This document shows, one piece after another, positions 1 through 10,490 of a stretch of DNA of 64,000 nt. The position numbers were made by a program, and so were the translations under genes. The number at the start of each line of letters is the position of its first letter. Within the stretch, counting starts at the first letter, position 1. Source of the stretch: Conchocele bisecta (taxonomy: Eukaryota > Mollusca > Bivalvia > Lucinida > Thyasiridae). Where the stretch lies: the NCBI GenBank assembly GCA_029237695.1, contig JAQRGA010000113.1:62001-126000 (forward strand). Direction: 5' to 3'. A model generated the notes under the pieces. That model made no database searches. It was not told the DNA's origin and saw only the letters and a list, made by a program, of their open reading frames with translations.

Positions 1-2
1 CA

Positions 3-544
3 TTCTTCGGTGCTCTTTATGGGCAGCGACAGGAAACCACAATGAGTGATGGCGAGGTACCGTCTGTACACAGGAAATCTGGAAAGCTGCTCAAACTCAT
101 GTCGCTCCCACCAACTGAGGACAATCTCTTCCTCCACATTTTGCGCGCCCATCTACAGACAATACTTGCTAAATCGCTGACCAGCAGGCTCCACCTGAAC
201 TTGACATCACGAAGTATGGGTGGGACATTAAAGACGACATCCCAGCACCAGCAATCTCTGACCAGCCACCAGGACCCAAGGATCTCATGGATGTAGTGCG
301 GTGCGGCTGCAAGGCGGAGGGGAAGGCATGCAGTACAGGAAGTTGCAGCTGTCACCATGGCAAGATCTCATGCACTGTGTACTGCGCGTGTACATGCAGT
401 GACGGATGCTTTAACCCATTCAGGAGACTAGTTGCGGAGGATGAAATCGAGGTGGATGATGGGAGACTGGAAGTAGACGAGGAAGTTGACAATACCAGTT
501 CATTTGATTCTTATGATGAATATATAGGATTGCGCAATGCTTGA
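3..544 (+). pseudogene. Degenerate CXC (tesmin/TSO1-like) Cys-rich domain gene, 3' part
   Basis: Reads as the C-terminal part of a protein family that I recognise as multicopy in invertebrate genomes. An upstream block (LPPTEDNLFLHILRAHLQ, about 105-165) is followed in another frame by a DITKYGWDIKDDIPAP-type block (about 200-255). The Cys-rich core (CGCKAEGKACSTGSCSCHHG, then CTVYCACTCSDGC, about 302-413) comes next, then an acidic tail ending at a TGA at 542-544. The two blocks are one base out of frame near 170-178, and another apparent shift and back-shift lies near 55-90, so no intact product is made. CXC cores of this kind bind zinc and often DNA. What this family does is unknown to me; its multicopy nature suggests a mobile-element passenger. 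The 5' part lies outside the window. Confidence 0.55.
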
Positions 545-1640
545 TTTGTTAATATAACATAACGTTAATGATAAGGGCTACTATGCTAAATCTCTTACTT
601 GTGCTTTATGATGCTTGACTTTAGTAATTATCCGTAACAGTACGACCATAAGGCTATTGTTAGTTTTGCCGTCACCCCCAGTGGTGTGGGGTGGATCGCC
701 TGCAGTGCTTGTTCATCCTTTCTTTGGAAATTAAATTTCACCTGGTTCGGCCCTTATGGTTTTGTGTCCGTGATAATTGAATCAGTTTTTATACCCCTTA
801 TACGGAATGTGGCTAAGTGATATGGTGTTATAACGGCACATGGCCTCTGGGCATGCTATCGAAAGTCAGGGCTGGTGCAGTGCTGATTTGGCGAATCCCA
901 CATGAAGGTGTACGACACACTGGTTGTTATACGGACGTAACTTTCCATTCATCCAGTCAATCAATATATCAATCAATCAATATATCAGCCAGTCATACTG
1001 AAACACTTGTCAGTCAACTCGGCATCATGAAAAAGTATGAAATAGACTCAAAGTCCTTCAAAATCGGTTAATTATTATCGGATATATGGCATTTTAATGA
1101 TTTGGTGCACCTTATCATGGTCCAAATTAACGTGACCTTGACCCCTACAGCAGGACATTGACCCTGAATCGCTAGTAAATGTCAATTAATTGATAAAGAG
1201 CAATGGCAAATCAGAGATGGACACTCAAAGTCATTATAATTGGTTCATTAGGGCATTAATCATAATTTTACTATTTTTTGACTGAAAATGACCTTGAACT
1301 TGACCTCTGACCTTACATGGTACACCAAATTACAGAACTGACGACAGAAATGGATTCCTCGGGTCAAAATTATATAGAAAAGAGGTATCACATGTGATTC
1401 TAAGTTGACTAGTCAAAAAGTTATATTTCACCCTCGTCCGCGGCGGCCATCTTGGATTTATGCAAATTATGGGAGTTCCCCAAAGTTGTCGCTTGGACAA
1501 CCAAGCTAAATTTTTTCCATAGACCCATGTGAGTATGAAACCATGAAAAAACAATACACTTCTCACAATAACATGGTCCTCAATCTGGCAACTCGACTAT
1601 AATAATATCATTACACATAAAAAATAGGGAGAATAAATAG
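545..1640. other. Intergenic, no gene recognised
   Basis: AT-rich sequence with scattered TGACCTTGACC-type motifs (about 1130-1320) and a short CAATCAATATAT tract near 955-990. Short open frames here show no domain or codon pattern that I trust. Confidence 0.5.
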
Positions 1641-1682
1641 TTGTTTCCTTTAACCGTTTAAGGAAACACGGTTATCACCCCT

Positions 1683-2036
1683 ATAATTCCAGCACAAAAA
1701 TATTTACACAATTCCCTAACATTTGATTGGTTCGTAGCAAGTCTCTATCCAAAATTTATATCCCAGTAAACTCCCACGCCGAACTACTTTCCCTAACCGT
1801 GAGGCGCAGTTAAAATAATTCTTAAGAAAACAGAAAATAAACACATTTTCTTGATGAATTTTAAATGCTGGAATTATAAGGAATGAATGGCCTTTTTGTG
1901 GAATTTATCGGGGATATAAACTTGGAAAAGTCGCGGGAATACTGGACGAGGCCTTCCGGCCTTCGTCCAGTATTCCCGCGACTTTTCCAAGTTTATACCC
2001 CGATAAATTCCACAAAAAGGCCATTCATTCCTATAA
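1683..2036. mobile_element. Fold-back MITE family A, copy 1
   Basis: Starts with TATAATTCCAGCAC, whose reverse complement recurs at about 1865-1878. It ends in an almost perfect 154-bp palindrome (1879-2032; arms start AGGAATGAATGGCC, centre CTTCC). Further copies lie at 10187-10490 and 61027-61393. An apparent 61-codon frame across the palindrome is an artefact of the inverted repeat. No transposase is seen, so it is a non-autonomous element. Confidence 0.85.
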
Positions 2037-2101
2037 TAATCAAGAGTAAGAAATTACATTTGATATAAAGAGCATAACAAGGACATCGTTATCACTATAG
2101 G

Positions 2102-2483
2102 TCATGAAAGCTGCCCAAATTTTACGGCTATATAGACAATTCAAAAACTATTATTTTTGATAATATTAAATTAAAGGAAAATTTAAGAATGAGCCTTCTT
2201 TTTATTTCGTGAAATTTGGTCAAATATTGATTTTATTGCGAAAACAAAATTTCCCCATGTTAAATCCCCATAGACATCTTCACGGAGTGGAGTGAAGATG
2301 TCTATGGGGATTTAACATGGGGAAATTTTTCAGAATTTCAGAAATACTGGACCGATTTTTAAAATTTAACTTTTGTTTTCTTAGTTAGATCATTTCCAAG
2401 CTATCTAGCTAGGTTTCGGAGTCAATTTCCAAACAAAAATGAAAAATTTTTTTACTCCTCCCACAATCAAGTCCTCTACTCTT

Positions 2484-2516
<33 letters not shown>

Positions 2517-2690
2517 ATGTTAAATTCCCATAGAGAAATAAATTTTTCGTAATAAAACCAATATTTGACCAAATTTCACGAAATAAAAAGAAGGCTCATT
2601 CTTAAATTTTGCTTTAATTTAATATTATCGAAAAAAATATTGTTTTTGCATTCTTTATATAGCTGTAAAATTTGGGCAGGTTTCGTGAAA
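2102..2690. mobile_element. Fold-back element family D, copy 1 (with poly-C tract)
   Basis: Ends resemble GAAACTGCCCAAATTTTACGGC and its reverse complement. The interior is paired (GAGCCTTCTTTTTATTTCG on the left, its complement near 2580-2600) and has a tight hairpin at 2249-2325. A run of 32 C residues sits at 2485-2516. Other copies are at 29025-29545, 41395-41690 and 50500-51525. Confidence 0.75.
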
Positions 2691-3180
2691 CAGACAGTAA
2701 GCTAATCCCCTCGCTGGCATGGCAGCCTTGATGTGAAAATGTGTTCATAGAACACGGATGACCCACATATCGCTTTGATACGAGGCAAAATTTCAAGTCC
2801 AAAAATGGGAGATAATCCATGACCCGGGGGTCGAATCAAAATAAAACAAACTTTCTACATCTACTCACCATAAGGAAGCTACATACCAAGTTTCTGGTCT
2901 AGCTATTACGGTTTAAAATTTATACGGGTTACAAGGCAAAATTGCCAAATTCTAAGTCGAGAAGGGGGAGATAATCCATGACCCAGGGGTCAAATAAAAA
3001 ATCGAAATAAACTTTGCGCATCTACCCATCATAAGGAAGCTATATTCCAAGTTTCAGGTCTGTAGCTAGTACGGTTTAAAAGTTTTATGACTTACAAGGT
3101 TGGTGACGGACAGACAAGGGACGGACAGACAAGGATAACACTAAAATAAAACTCCGCTATCGTGGTGGTGCATAAAAATC
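2690..3180. repeat. Tandem-like repeat containing TGTGTTCATAGAACACGGATG
   Basis: Contains a GTGTTCATAGAACACGGATG motif and about two units of roughly 135 bp with GGGAGATAATCCATGACCC. It ends in GACGGACAGACAAGG runs. Related pieces occur at 12520-12690 and 54525-54600. Confidence 0.6.
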
Positions 3181-3924
3181 AATATTTTTGCCTTACAAAC
3201 AAGATGAACGCAAGTCCTCGGTGACCTTGGGCGGTCGGATGTAGGTCGTATGTAAAACGAAGCACCATCGCTAGACACACATTGTGGCCAAATATTATCA
3301 AAATCAGTGAAGCGATTCACGAATTATTGAAAAATGAAAGGTGTTACTAACGTACGCACGCACGCACGTACATCGACCAACACTCTTTATCCCGTCAACA
3401 CGGTGCGTATGTGCCGTGAAACATTTTTGATATCCTGTCGATACGACCTAATCACTGCGTATGAATATGTGCGGTGGCTGGGGTTATTTTTTTGCATTTT
3501 AAAGCCATTTGTAGGTGTTGACGGGATAAATAGAATAGTAGGTTAGTGCCGTGAATGGGAAAAAATATCTGGCACGGCACGGAAACGTGAGGGGATAATA
3601 AGTAATAGTTCACATATTGAATTTTTTATAAATTAGTTTATTAAATGTGAACTATAATGTACTTGTTGGTTGCGCCACTTTCTGCGTGTAAGCATGTCTG
3701 CTTCAATGCTAGTCCCGCCCATACACGCTTTCGACTTGCGATACTATTGGCCATTTGACACAGATGTGTGCCACATGCATTTCTGACAAGCCTGGACCGA
3801 ATATAACTTTCTATGCATTGAAACATTTAATGAATTAATTAAGTGGCTATAAGAGAAATAGTCACAATATATGACAAAATTGATGCAAAATGCTATGGGC
3901 AAACAATAATGCCAATTAACATGT
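3181..3924. other. Intergenic with a small inverted repeat
   Basis: Includes a piece of the family containing AGCACCATCGCTAGACACAC (also near 12030-12075 and 52200), a CGCACGCACGCACG tract at about 3354-3368, and paired TTTATCCCGTCAACAC / GTGTTGACGGGATAAATAG segments at about 3386-3403 and 3516-3534. No gene seen. Confidence 0.45.
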
Positions 3925-4215
3925 CTGGTAATGGTTTGTTTGTTGGGGTTTAATGGCCTATTAACAGCTAACGTCATTTAAGGCCGGGTCAGTGGGTTTA
4001 GTACTAAATCCCATATACCGGTATTGGCTGTACAAGTACATGTACAAATGGGGGAAAATCCCAAAATCAGAACTGAATATTTACAATAAAAAAACTATAT
4101 ATTCAGCCCTGAAATCAGAATAATCCCGATGCCAGGTCCTCGCCACACCAGAATCACTTGGCCCCCTCCCATCAGATCAGGATTATTCTGATTTCAGGGT
4201 GACTATATAGTTTTT
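3925..4215 (+). mobile_element. tRNA-like SINE family S, foldback copy
   Basis: The head (GTTTAATGGCCTATTAACAG, then AAGGCCGGGTCAGTGGG) matches the other family S copies. The body has AAAATCCCAAAATCAGAACTG and TTCAGCCCTGAAATCAGAAT, then a reverse-complement stretch (about 4165-4210) that folds back on the body. Confidence 0.7.
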
Positions 4216-4295
4216 ATACGCCCGTTTGAAAAAACGGGACGTATTATGTATTCATCTTGTACGGGCGGGCGGGCGGGCGGCAGGCGGCGGGAGGG

Positions 4296-4790
4296 CACAG
4301 CTTGTCCACGCAATAACTAGAGTGCTACTTGACGGATTGTAACCAAATTTGGTATACATGTTTATCACGGCAAGACGAAGAAGCCTATTTTTTTTACGAC
4401 TTGTCTCCCCTTGGCGACCATTTTTTATTTTCGTACTCTGTATCCTTGTCCACGCAATAACTCAAGTTCTACTTGGCCGATCATAACCAAATTTGGTATA
4501 CATGTTTATCACGGCAAGGTGAAGAAGCCTATTGATTTTGAAGAATTTCTGATGACTTATCTCCCCTTGGCGGCCATTTTTAATTTTCGCACTTTGTATC
4601 CTTGTCCACGCAATAACTCCGTTCTACTTCACCGATCGAAACCAAATTCGGTATACATATTTATCATGGCAAGACGAAGAAGCCTATTGATTTTGAAAAA
4701 TGTCCGATACTTAGCTCCCCTTGGCGGCCATTTTTAATTTTCGCACTCTGTATCCTTCTCCACGCAATAACTCAAGTTCTACTTCGTTCG
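4296..4790. repeat. Tandem repeat, about 150-bp unit, 3 copies
   Basis: Three successive units contain TCCTTGTCCACGCAATAACT, ACCAAATTTGGTATACATG, GGCAAGACGAAGAAGCCTAT and TCCCCTTGGCGGCCATTTTT. A GCGGGCGGGCGGGCGG tract (about 4264-4280) precedes the array. Confidence 0.85.
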
Positions 4791-4881
4791 CCCGACCACC
4801 ACCCTAAATGAATGTTCATTCTACACGATCACACAAAGGTGGGAGAATTACAATGCCAACGGTCCGATTTTTAGTTGGGCG

Positions 4882-5150
4882 CCAATGTAACCGGCGAGGT
4901 CTGACACAGCGGGTCACCCATCCAAGTACTAACCACGCTCGACGTTGCTTACGTGGTAGCGAGCCTTGGCGACGTTAAGCAACGTCGAGCCCGGTTAATG
5001 CTTGGATGAGTCAGAGCTCGCCGGTTACATTGGCGTCCAACGTGGGGCTCCAATGTAACCGGCGAGCTCTGACACAGCGGGTCACCGATCTAGGTACTAA
5101 CCACGCTCGACGTTGCTTAACTTTGCAACGTCGCCAAGGCTCGCTATCAC
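4882..5150. repeat. Inverted array of 5S rRNA-derived fragments (SINE-like)
   Basis: Three pieces resemble the 3' half of 5S rRNA, which carries the internal promoter: 4912-4951 (minus), 4971-5011 (plus) and 5079-5119 (minus). Diagnostic strings are TTAAGCAACGTCGAGCCCGG and, on the minus strand, GTTAGTACTTGGATGGGTGA. They are joined to a shared body (CGCCGGTTACATTGG). The 5' half of 5S is absent, so these are not functional 5S genes. A 5S-derived SINE or rearranged pseudogenes is the likely explanation. Confidence 0.7.
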
Positions 5151-5164
5151 GAAACCAACCTGAA

Positions 5165-6134
5165 CCCGCTACACTATTTCGGATAATTTAATATTTATAA
5201 TGTAATATACATTGTATTGTAGTTCTCGTGTATATCTCGATATAAATCACCATCATACTTCCACAAATAACCAGCTAAATGCCCGGCTCAAATCCCCGAT
5301 ATTTGTGTAAGTATGTAGAACCCTAGGATAGCCCCGGCACTGCGGACGGTGGACCATTTTTTTGTAGATCCCCGCTGTTTTGGATTTTGGTGCTCGAGGG
5401 GGATCTGGAACTTCATGTGCACAGTGGTCGCCTGAGTCATAAGTTCGCCATGAAAGATTCGTGTAGGCTTTGCTAGTGTCAATTCTTTGTCATTAAACTG
5501 TTATGTTTACCAGGCGCGTAGCTACCAGTATGCAGAGTACGCAGCTGCGTGCACATCATTTGAAAAAATCAAAAAATCAAAAAAATAAAATAAAAAGTCA
5601 AAAGATGCAATAAAAACTCGAGGAGGGGGGGGGGGGGTATATGGGGTATGAGCCTATGGTGGTAATTTCCATTTTATCTTTCGCCAAAATGCTTTCACGC
5701 CATACTTTGGGAAAATTGTACCTAGAACAAGTGATAATGTTGTCAGTTTTTCGGAAACAGTTATTCTAATACAAAAGAAGGCGACGTCCCCGTCTATAAT
5801 AAGGCGAGATAGACTTAGGAAGAAAGCCATTGGACATGTTTTACCGTAACTTCCGGGTGCCGCAAAAAATAAGCGTGGGGTTTTCCCACAACAACAACAA
5901 CAGCAACGTGTGGTCTGCATTGTGAATTTGTGTGTTTTCAGGTAATACCTGTGATTAGTTCCTACTCAGTTACTGCAAAGGACATCTTCATTTATTGTTC
6001 TGAAAGCTTTGACAGTTGATAATAATAGTAGTGTGTATATATGTGCCTATTACCGGAAGGTACCAATACTTGGACGGATGATCAAATCCCCTACCCCATA
6101 AATGCACCCTGGAGAGAAAATAAAAAGCAGTTCT
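5165..6134. other. Intergenic, no gene recognised
   Basis: Contains an A-rich stretch at 5560-5610, a G11-12 run near 5625-5637 and unremarkable sequence. Short minus-strand frames show no recognisable domain. Confidence 0.45.
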
Positions 6135-6308
6135 GGGCCCACCAGATAATTCCAACTCGAATCTCGACAATTCCATCTCGAAGATTCCAACTCGAATCTC
6201 GATAATTCCAACTCGAATCTCGAATCTCGATAATTCCAACTCGAATCTCGATAATTCCGTCTCGAATCTCGAAGATTCCAACTCGAATCTCGAAGAATCC
6301 AACTCGAA
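6135..6308. repeat. Minisatellite 1, about 18-20-bp unit (ATTCCAACTCGAATCTCGA)
   Basis: About nine imperfect units, some with ATTCCATCTCG or a doubled CGAATCT. Open frames across it (repeating SRFELE or EIRVGI) are repeat artefacts. It abuts the LINE reverse transcriptase fragment. The same monomer recurs at 8386-8575. Confidence 0.9.
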
Positions 6309-6595
6309 TGAAGTACGCTGCACTTTGCTTCATTGAAAACCATCTGCCAGTTTTCCGACCACTTCCATATACTATGAAGCTCATGTTGTAATAGGTCAAT
6401 GTTTGTTTGATTTTTAACTTGAAGATACACTTTGCAGTCCGCGAATTTCATCATGTGACTGTGAACACTGTCATCAATGTCGTTTACGAAGATTATAAAT
6501 AATAGAGGGCCTAGAACTGAACCTTGAGGAAAGCCGATAGTAACCTCCGACCACATCGAAGCTTCACCATTAATTATCCCCGAGCCGATAGGCAA
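6309..6595 (-). pseudogene. LINE reverse transcriptase fragment (catalytic half)
   Basis: The minus-strand peptide contains the non-LTR reverse transcriptase signature GFPQGSVLGPLLFIIFVNDI followed by HMMKFADCKVYL, where the usual FADD catalytic motif reads FADC. The next part (WSENWQMVFNEAKC) matches the thumb-proximal region of CR1/Jockey-type elements. Upstream coding is separated by the 6575-7748 insertion, and downstream it runs into a minisatellite. The fragment is dead: truncated, split, and with one catalytic Asp replaced. Confidence 0.85.
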
Positions 6596-7748
6596 AAGGG
6601 GATATAGCGTTAGTCTCTGTGCGTCCGTCCTTGCGTAAAATGTTCGTTATTTCATAATAACTTCTCAACCGCTTCACGCATTTACACAATACTTGACCAC
6701 AATGTGTCTAATCACAAAAGTTTCCACTCTGCACATGACCCATACCCAAATTCCAAGGTCACTTAAAGGTCAAATGTTCACCTCGTTTGGCAAAATGTTC
6801 ACCTTGTTGTTTAAGTCTGTTTCTCAAGCATTGTAACATCTACAGCCACCAAACTTGCACAATATGATCAGCAACATGTCTACATCAGAAACCAACATAG
6901 GTCATGTGACCTTCATTTGACCTTGACCTACTTTTTCCGCTTCATGGACTTAGTCGTTTTCAAATTTTCTCCTTTTTCTCCAAAATGTATATTATTTCGC
7001 AATAACTTCTCAACCGCTTCACAAATTTCCATAATACTTCACCGCAATGTGTCTAAATCAAAATATCTTCCACCCTTGTACATGACCCATGCCCAAATTC
7101 CAAGGTCAAGGTCACTTAAAGGTCAAATGTTCACCTTGTTTTGCAAAATGTTCACCTTGTTGTTTAAGTCCATTTCTCAAGCACTGTAACACCTACATCC
7201 ACCAAACTTGCACAATATGATCAGCAACATGTCTACATCAGAAACCGGTATAGGTCATGTGACCTTCATTTGACCTTGACCTACTTTTTTCCGCTTCATG
7301 GTCGGAGTCATTTTCAAATTTTCTCCTTTTTCTCAAAAATGTTTATCTTTTCGCAATAACTTCTCAACCGCTTCATGCATTTACCTTATTCTTGTTAACA
7401 ATGTGTATATTCACAATATCTTCCACCCCGCACATGATCCATGCCCAAATTCCAAGGTCAAGGTCACTTAAATGTTCGCCTTGTTTGCCAAAATGTTCAC
7501 CTTGTTGTTTAAGTCTCTTTCTCAACTATTGTAATACATACACCCACCAAACTTGCACAATATCATCAGCAACATGTCTACATCAGAAACCGACATAGGT
7601 CATGTTACCTTCATTTGACCTTGACCTTCTTTTTCCGCTTTATGGATTTAGTCGTTTTCAAATGTTCACCTTGTTGTCCAAAATGTTTGTTTATACTATC
7701 AAGGCTGCGAGCGAGGGGATTCGCTTAGCGATAACAATGCTCTTGTTA
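6575..7748. mobile_element. Insertion of tandem-repeat DNA inside a LINE
   Basis: Interrupts the reverse transcriptase between the ...DRQQPVV part and the INGEASMW part. It is made of about three units of roughly 320-340 bp carrying CAATAACTTCTCAACCGCTTC, CAAATTCCAAGGTCA and TTTGACCTTGACCTACTTTT. The edges read CATTAAT-TA-TCCCCGAGCC and CTCTTGT-TA-CTACAGG, compatible with a TA target duplication. Confidence 0.7.
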
Positions 7749-8275
7749 CTACAGGCTGCTGCCTATCTGAAAGCCAGTTTTCTATACAGTTTGTCAGATT
7801 CACAGATCGTACCGTGTACACGTAACTTAACAAGTAGTCTTTGCCGTGGTACCTTATCGAAGGATTTTGAAAAGTCCCTAGTCGGTAACATTGTCTTTAT
7901 TTCATCGTGTTTCGTCAAGTATTGCTCGATTTTGTTCATCTATGAGTATATTTTGGTTGCTATTCTTTGGAGTTTTAGTTGTGTTAGGCTTTTGTTGCAT
8001 TCCGTTTATAGTTTTCCATTGTCGTATTGCCGTGCTTTCTTTTGGGACCGTACACCGCTAGTCGTGGAGTGCATGTCTATGCCATGTTGACGGCTCCGCG
8101 ACTACCGCTGTACGCATGCCGTTGTTTGAGAGGCGTGTTTGATTGTTGATTATTTTTGACAGTAGCTCTTTGGTCTCCGTTGGGTGTTTTGCGTCTATTT
8201 TTTTTAGTTTTAGTACCGATGAAGAATGAGGATATAATTGTGATGTACTCGAATTCTGCACTTTGGTCACATGAC
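7740..8275 (-). pseudogene. LINE reverse transcriptase fragment (N-terminal half), decayed
   Basis: The minus strand reads RDFSKSFDKVPRQRLLVKLR, equivalent to the (D/L)FSKAFDKVP motif of non-LTR reverse transcriptases. After a frameshift it reads IENWLSDRQQPVV, which continues across the 1.2-kb insertion into the fragment at 6309-6595. Sequence up to about 8270 has LQRIATKIYS-like and other decayed frames that may be rearranged LINE sequence. Confidence 0.7.
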
Positions 8276-8385
8276 CAAAACTTGGCTACATATATTTAAC
8301 TAGAACGACAGTCGCCCACGACCGCATTGTATGCAATTTATAAGCAGCATGCGGACGGCGCTTCAGGTAAGAATTTCCCCATACC

Positions 8386-8575
8386 CTACATTCCAAAAAT
8401 TCCATCTCGAATCTCGAAGATTCCAACTCGAATCTCGATAATTCCAACTCGAATCTCGAAGATTCCAACTCGAATCTCGATAGTTCCATCTCGAATCTCG
8501 AAGATTCCAACTCGAATCTCGAAGATTCCAACTTGAATCTCGAAGATTCCAACTCGAAGCTCGAAGATTAGAAAT
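8386..8575. repeat. Minisatellite 1, second array
   Basis: About ten units of the ATTCCAACTCGAATCTCGA monomer, in the same orientation as the 6135-6308 array. With it, this array brackets the split LINE. Confidence 0.9.
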
Positions 8576-9235
8576 CCTCGATAGCGACTCGCATTACATA
8601 TGAGACACCCCATATGATGTTGTTTCATCGGACATCTGCTTAATTTCATTAAATATTTACACCTTTTATAAATGCATAGTGCAAACGTCCATTCGACTTT
8701 AGACACACGTGACATCTTGCGATGTTGTTGATTTGTTTAAATCTCGTAGGACAAACTCTGTACCCTGTATAGAAATGTATACAAAAATGTAGAAAAGTTA
8801 AAAAGGTGATATTTTTGTTAAAAACTATTTTCTTTTCGGCATAATAACACCAAGGTGCACATCTTCAATATGTGCAGAAGACGTGTGTATAGTTTCAGAT
8901 CGATTGACTGAACGGGTTTGGAGGAGTTGTGTAAACAAACTATGCAGTTTTTCTGTCCGCTGCCCGCCCAACGCCCGCCCCATGGTAACACATAATACGT
9001 ACAATTTTTTTTTTAAATGATCGTATAAAAAGGGGGTGTTTTTTTCTCTCTAAAAATAAGAAAATTACTCGCAAAAAGTGCAGATCCTGATGAGACGGCT
9101 CGCTCTGGTATTGAAAGGTTTAATGTGTGCAGTGCAGGAATGTTTGTGCATTGCTTATTCAATTGCTGGGTAATGCATTTAGTCCTGCAATTAGAATAAA
9201 CCAACCTGTTGCCAGGACCTAACCACATCAGATTT
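8576..9235. other. Intergenic, no gene recognised
   Basis: Ordinary AT-rich sequence. Part of a GCAGATCCTGATGAGACGGCT-type repeat lies at about 9080-9105 (compare 34630 and 58940). Confidence 0.4.
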
Positions 9236-9720
9236 TTGTTTATTGGTGTTTAACGGCCTATCAACAGCTATGGTCATCAGTGCCGTAGCCAGAGGTTCGA
9301 AATAGCCGAGGCCAACATAAGCGGCGGAAGACGATAATTATTGGGGGTGGAAGTGTGGAGGGCCCGAAGGGCCCGAGTTTGCTAGGCGGGTCCGGGGGCA
9401 TGCCCACCCTGAAAATTTTGAAATCAAAGTGGTCTGAAACGCCATTTCCTGCATTCTCAGCAAAGTCTGAGCACATACTATGACTCCCATTTTTCCTATA
9501 TTGGAATAAAAAAATAAAAAAATCGTGAAAAAACGGACGAGGCCATGGCCTCGTCTGGCCTCAACGTGGCTACGGCACTGGTCATGCAAGGCCGGGCAAA
9601 CGGGTTCGATCCCATTTTAACCTGCTGGATTTGGGGGGGGGGGGATCCCAAAATCAGAAGAACCACATCAGAATCACTTGGCCCTCTCCCTAAAAGTAAT
9701 AGGATTAGTTCTCATCATAC
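9236..9720 (+). mobile_element. SINE family S copy interrupted by a TIR transposon
   Basis: The head (TTTAACGGCCTATCAACAGC) is at about 9249-9268. The rest resumes at 9581 with GTCATGCAAGGCCGGGC and a perfect tRNA-type B box, GGGTTCGATCCC. A G-rich run follows, then TCACTTGGCCCTCTCCCTAAA. The 303-bp insert is annotated separately. Confidence 0.8.
9278..9580. mobile_element. 303-bp TIR DNA transposon nested in SINE
   Basis: Terminal inverted repeats CAGTGCCGTAGCCA...TGGCTACGGCACTG. It is flanked by GTCAT on both sides (9273-9277 and 9581-9585). The uninterrupted SINE copy near 26650 shows the empty site. CAGTG ends suggest a hAT-like origin, but the visible duplication is only 5 bp. No transposase. 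Confidence 0.8.
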
Positions 9721-9724
9721 TACA

Positions 9725-9960
9725 TCTTTTTTTTTTTGGTCGTCTGCTGTTTATTTTCCATTTGTATCATTAAAAACATGCTTTAACAGCACTTTATAAT
9801 AATTTACAACATGTTTTGACAGCACTTCAGAATCATTTCCATTGGAAATGATTCTGAAGTGCTGTCAAACCATGTTTTTATTGAGAAATAAGGCAATGTA
9901 TAAAAGCAACAGCAGACGACAATTGTTGTGAGTAGCGGTCTAAGGGTTAATACATTTTGG
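9725..9960. mobile_element. Fold-back MITE family B copy
   Basis: The core palindrome CAGAATCATTTCCATTGGAA / TTCCAATGGAAATGATTCTG is flanked by AACATG(C/T)TTTGACAGCACT. The outer part carries CAGCAGACGACAATTGTTGT. Related copies: 11795-11940, 22675-22850, 23130-23285, 23531-23768, 29815-30035, 50206-50455, 60039-60235. Confidence 0.8.
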
Positions 9961-10186
9961 CATACATAGTATGTAATGTGTGTGCTATCTGAAGGATACA
10001 TATTGCTTACTGTTCATGCACACATTGACGTCATTATGCTTATGACGTCACTAGGTCATGCTCCGGATTTTTTCTTGCTGACAATGTTGTGAAACAGTTG
10101 AAAAGCCGTACCATATCCATTATGTTCATTGAAAGAGTGAAATAAATGATATACTGAACATATTACATACATAAATAATTACAGCA

Positions 10187-10490
10187 CAAAAATATTTACA
10201 CAATTCCCTAACATTTGATTGGTCCGTTGCAAGTCTCCGTCCAAAATTTATATCCCAGTAAACTCCATGCCGAACTACTTTCCGTAACCGTGAGGCGCAG
10301 TTAAAATAATTTATTTAAAATGCTGGAATTATAAGGAATGAATGGCCTTTTTGTTGAATTTATTGGGGATATAAACTTGGAAAAGTCGCGGGAATACTGG
10401 ACGAGGCCTTCCGGCCTTCGTCCAGTATTCCCGCGACTTTTCCAAGTTTATACCCAGATAAATTCCACAAAAAGGCAATTCATTCCTATA
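10187..10490. mobile_element. Fold-back MITE family A, copy 2
   Basis: Same architecture as 1683-2036. The terminal palindrome spans 10334-10487 with a few arm mismatches (TTTATTGGGG against CCAGATAAA). Confidence 0.85.

Noticed and set aside
1883..2068. 61-codon frame MNGLFVEFIGDINLEK, also at 10338
   Set aside because: Runs through both arms of a palindrome, in non-autonomous MITEs; an artefact of lack of stops in the arms.
4912..5119. Functional 5S rRNA genes
   Set aside because: Only the 3' half is present, pieces alternate in strand and are fused to a repeat body.
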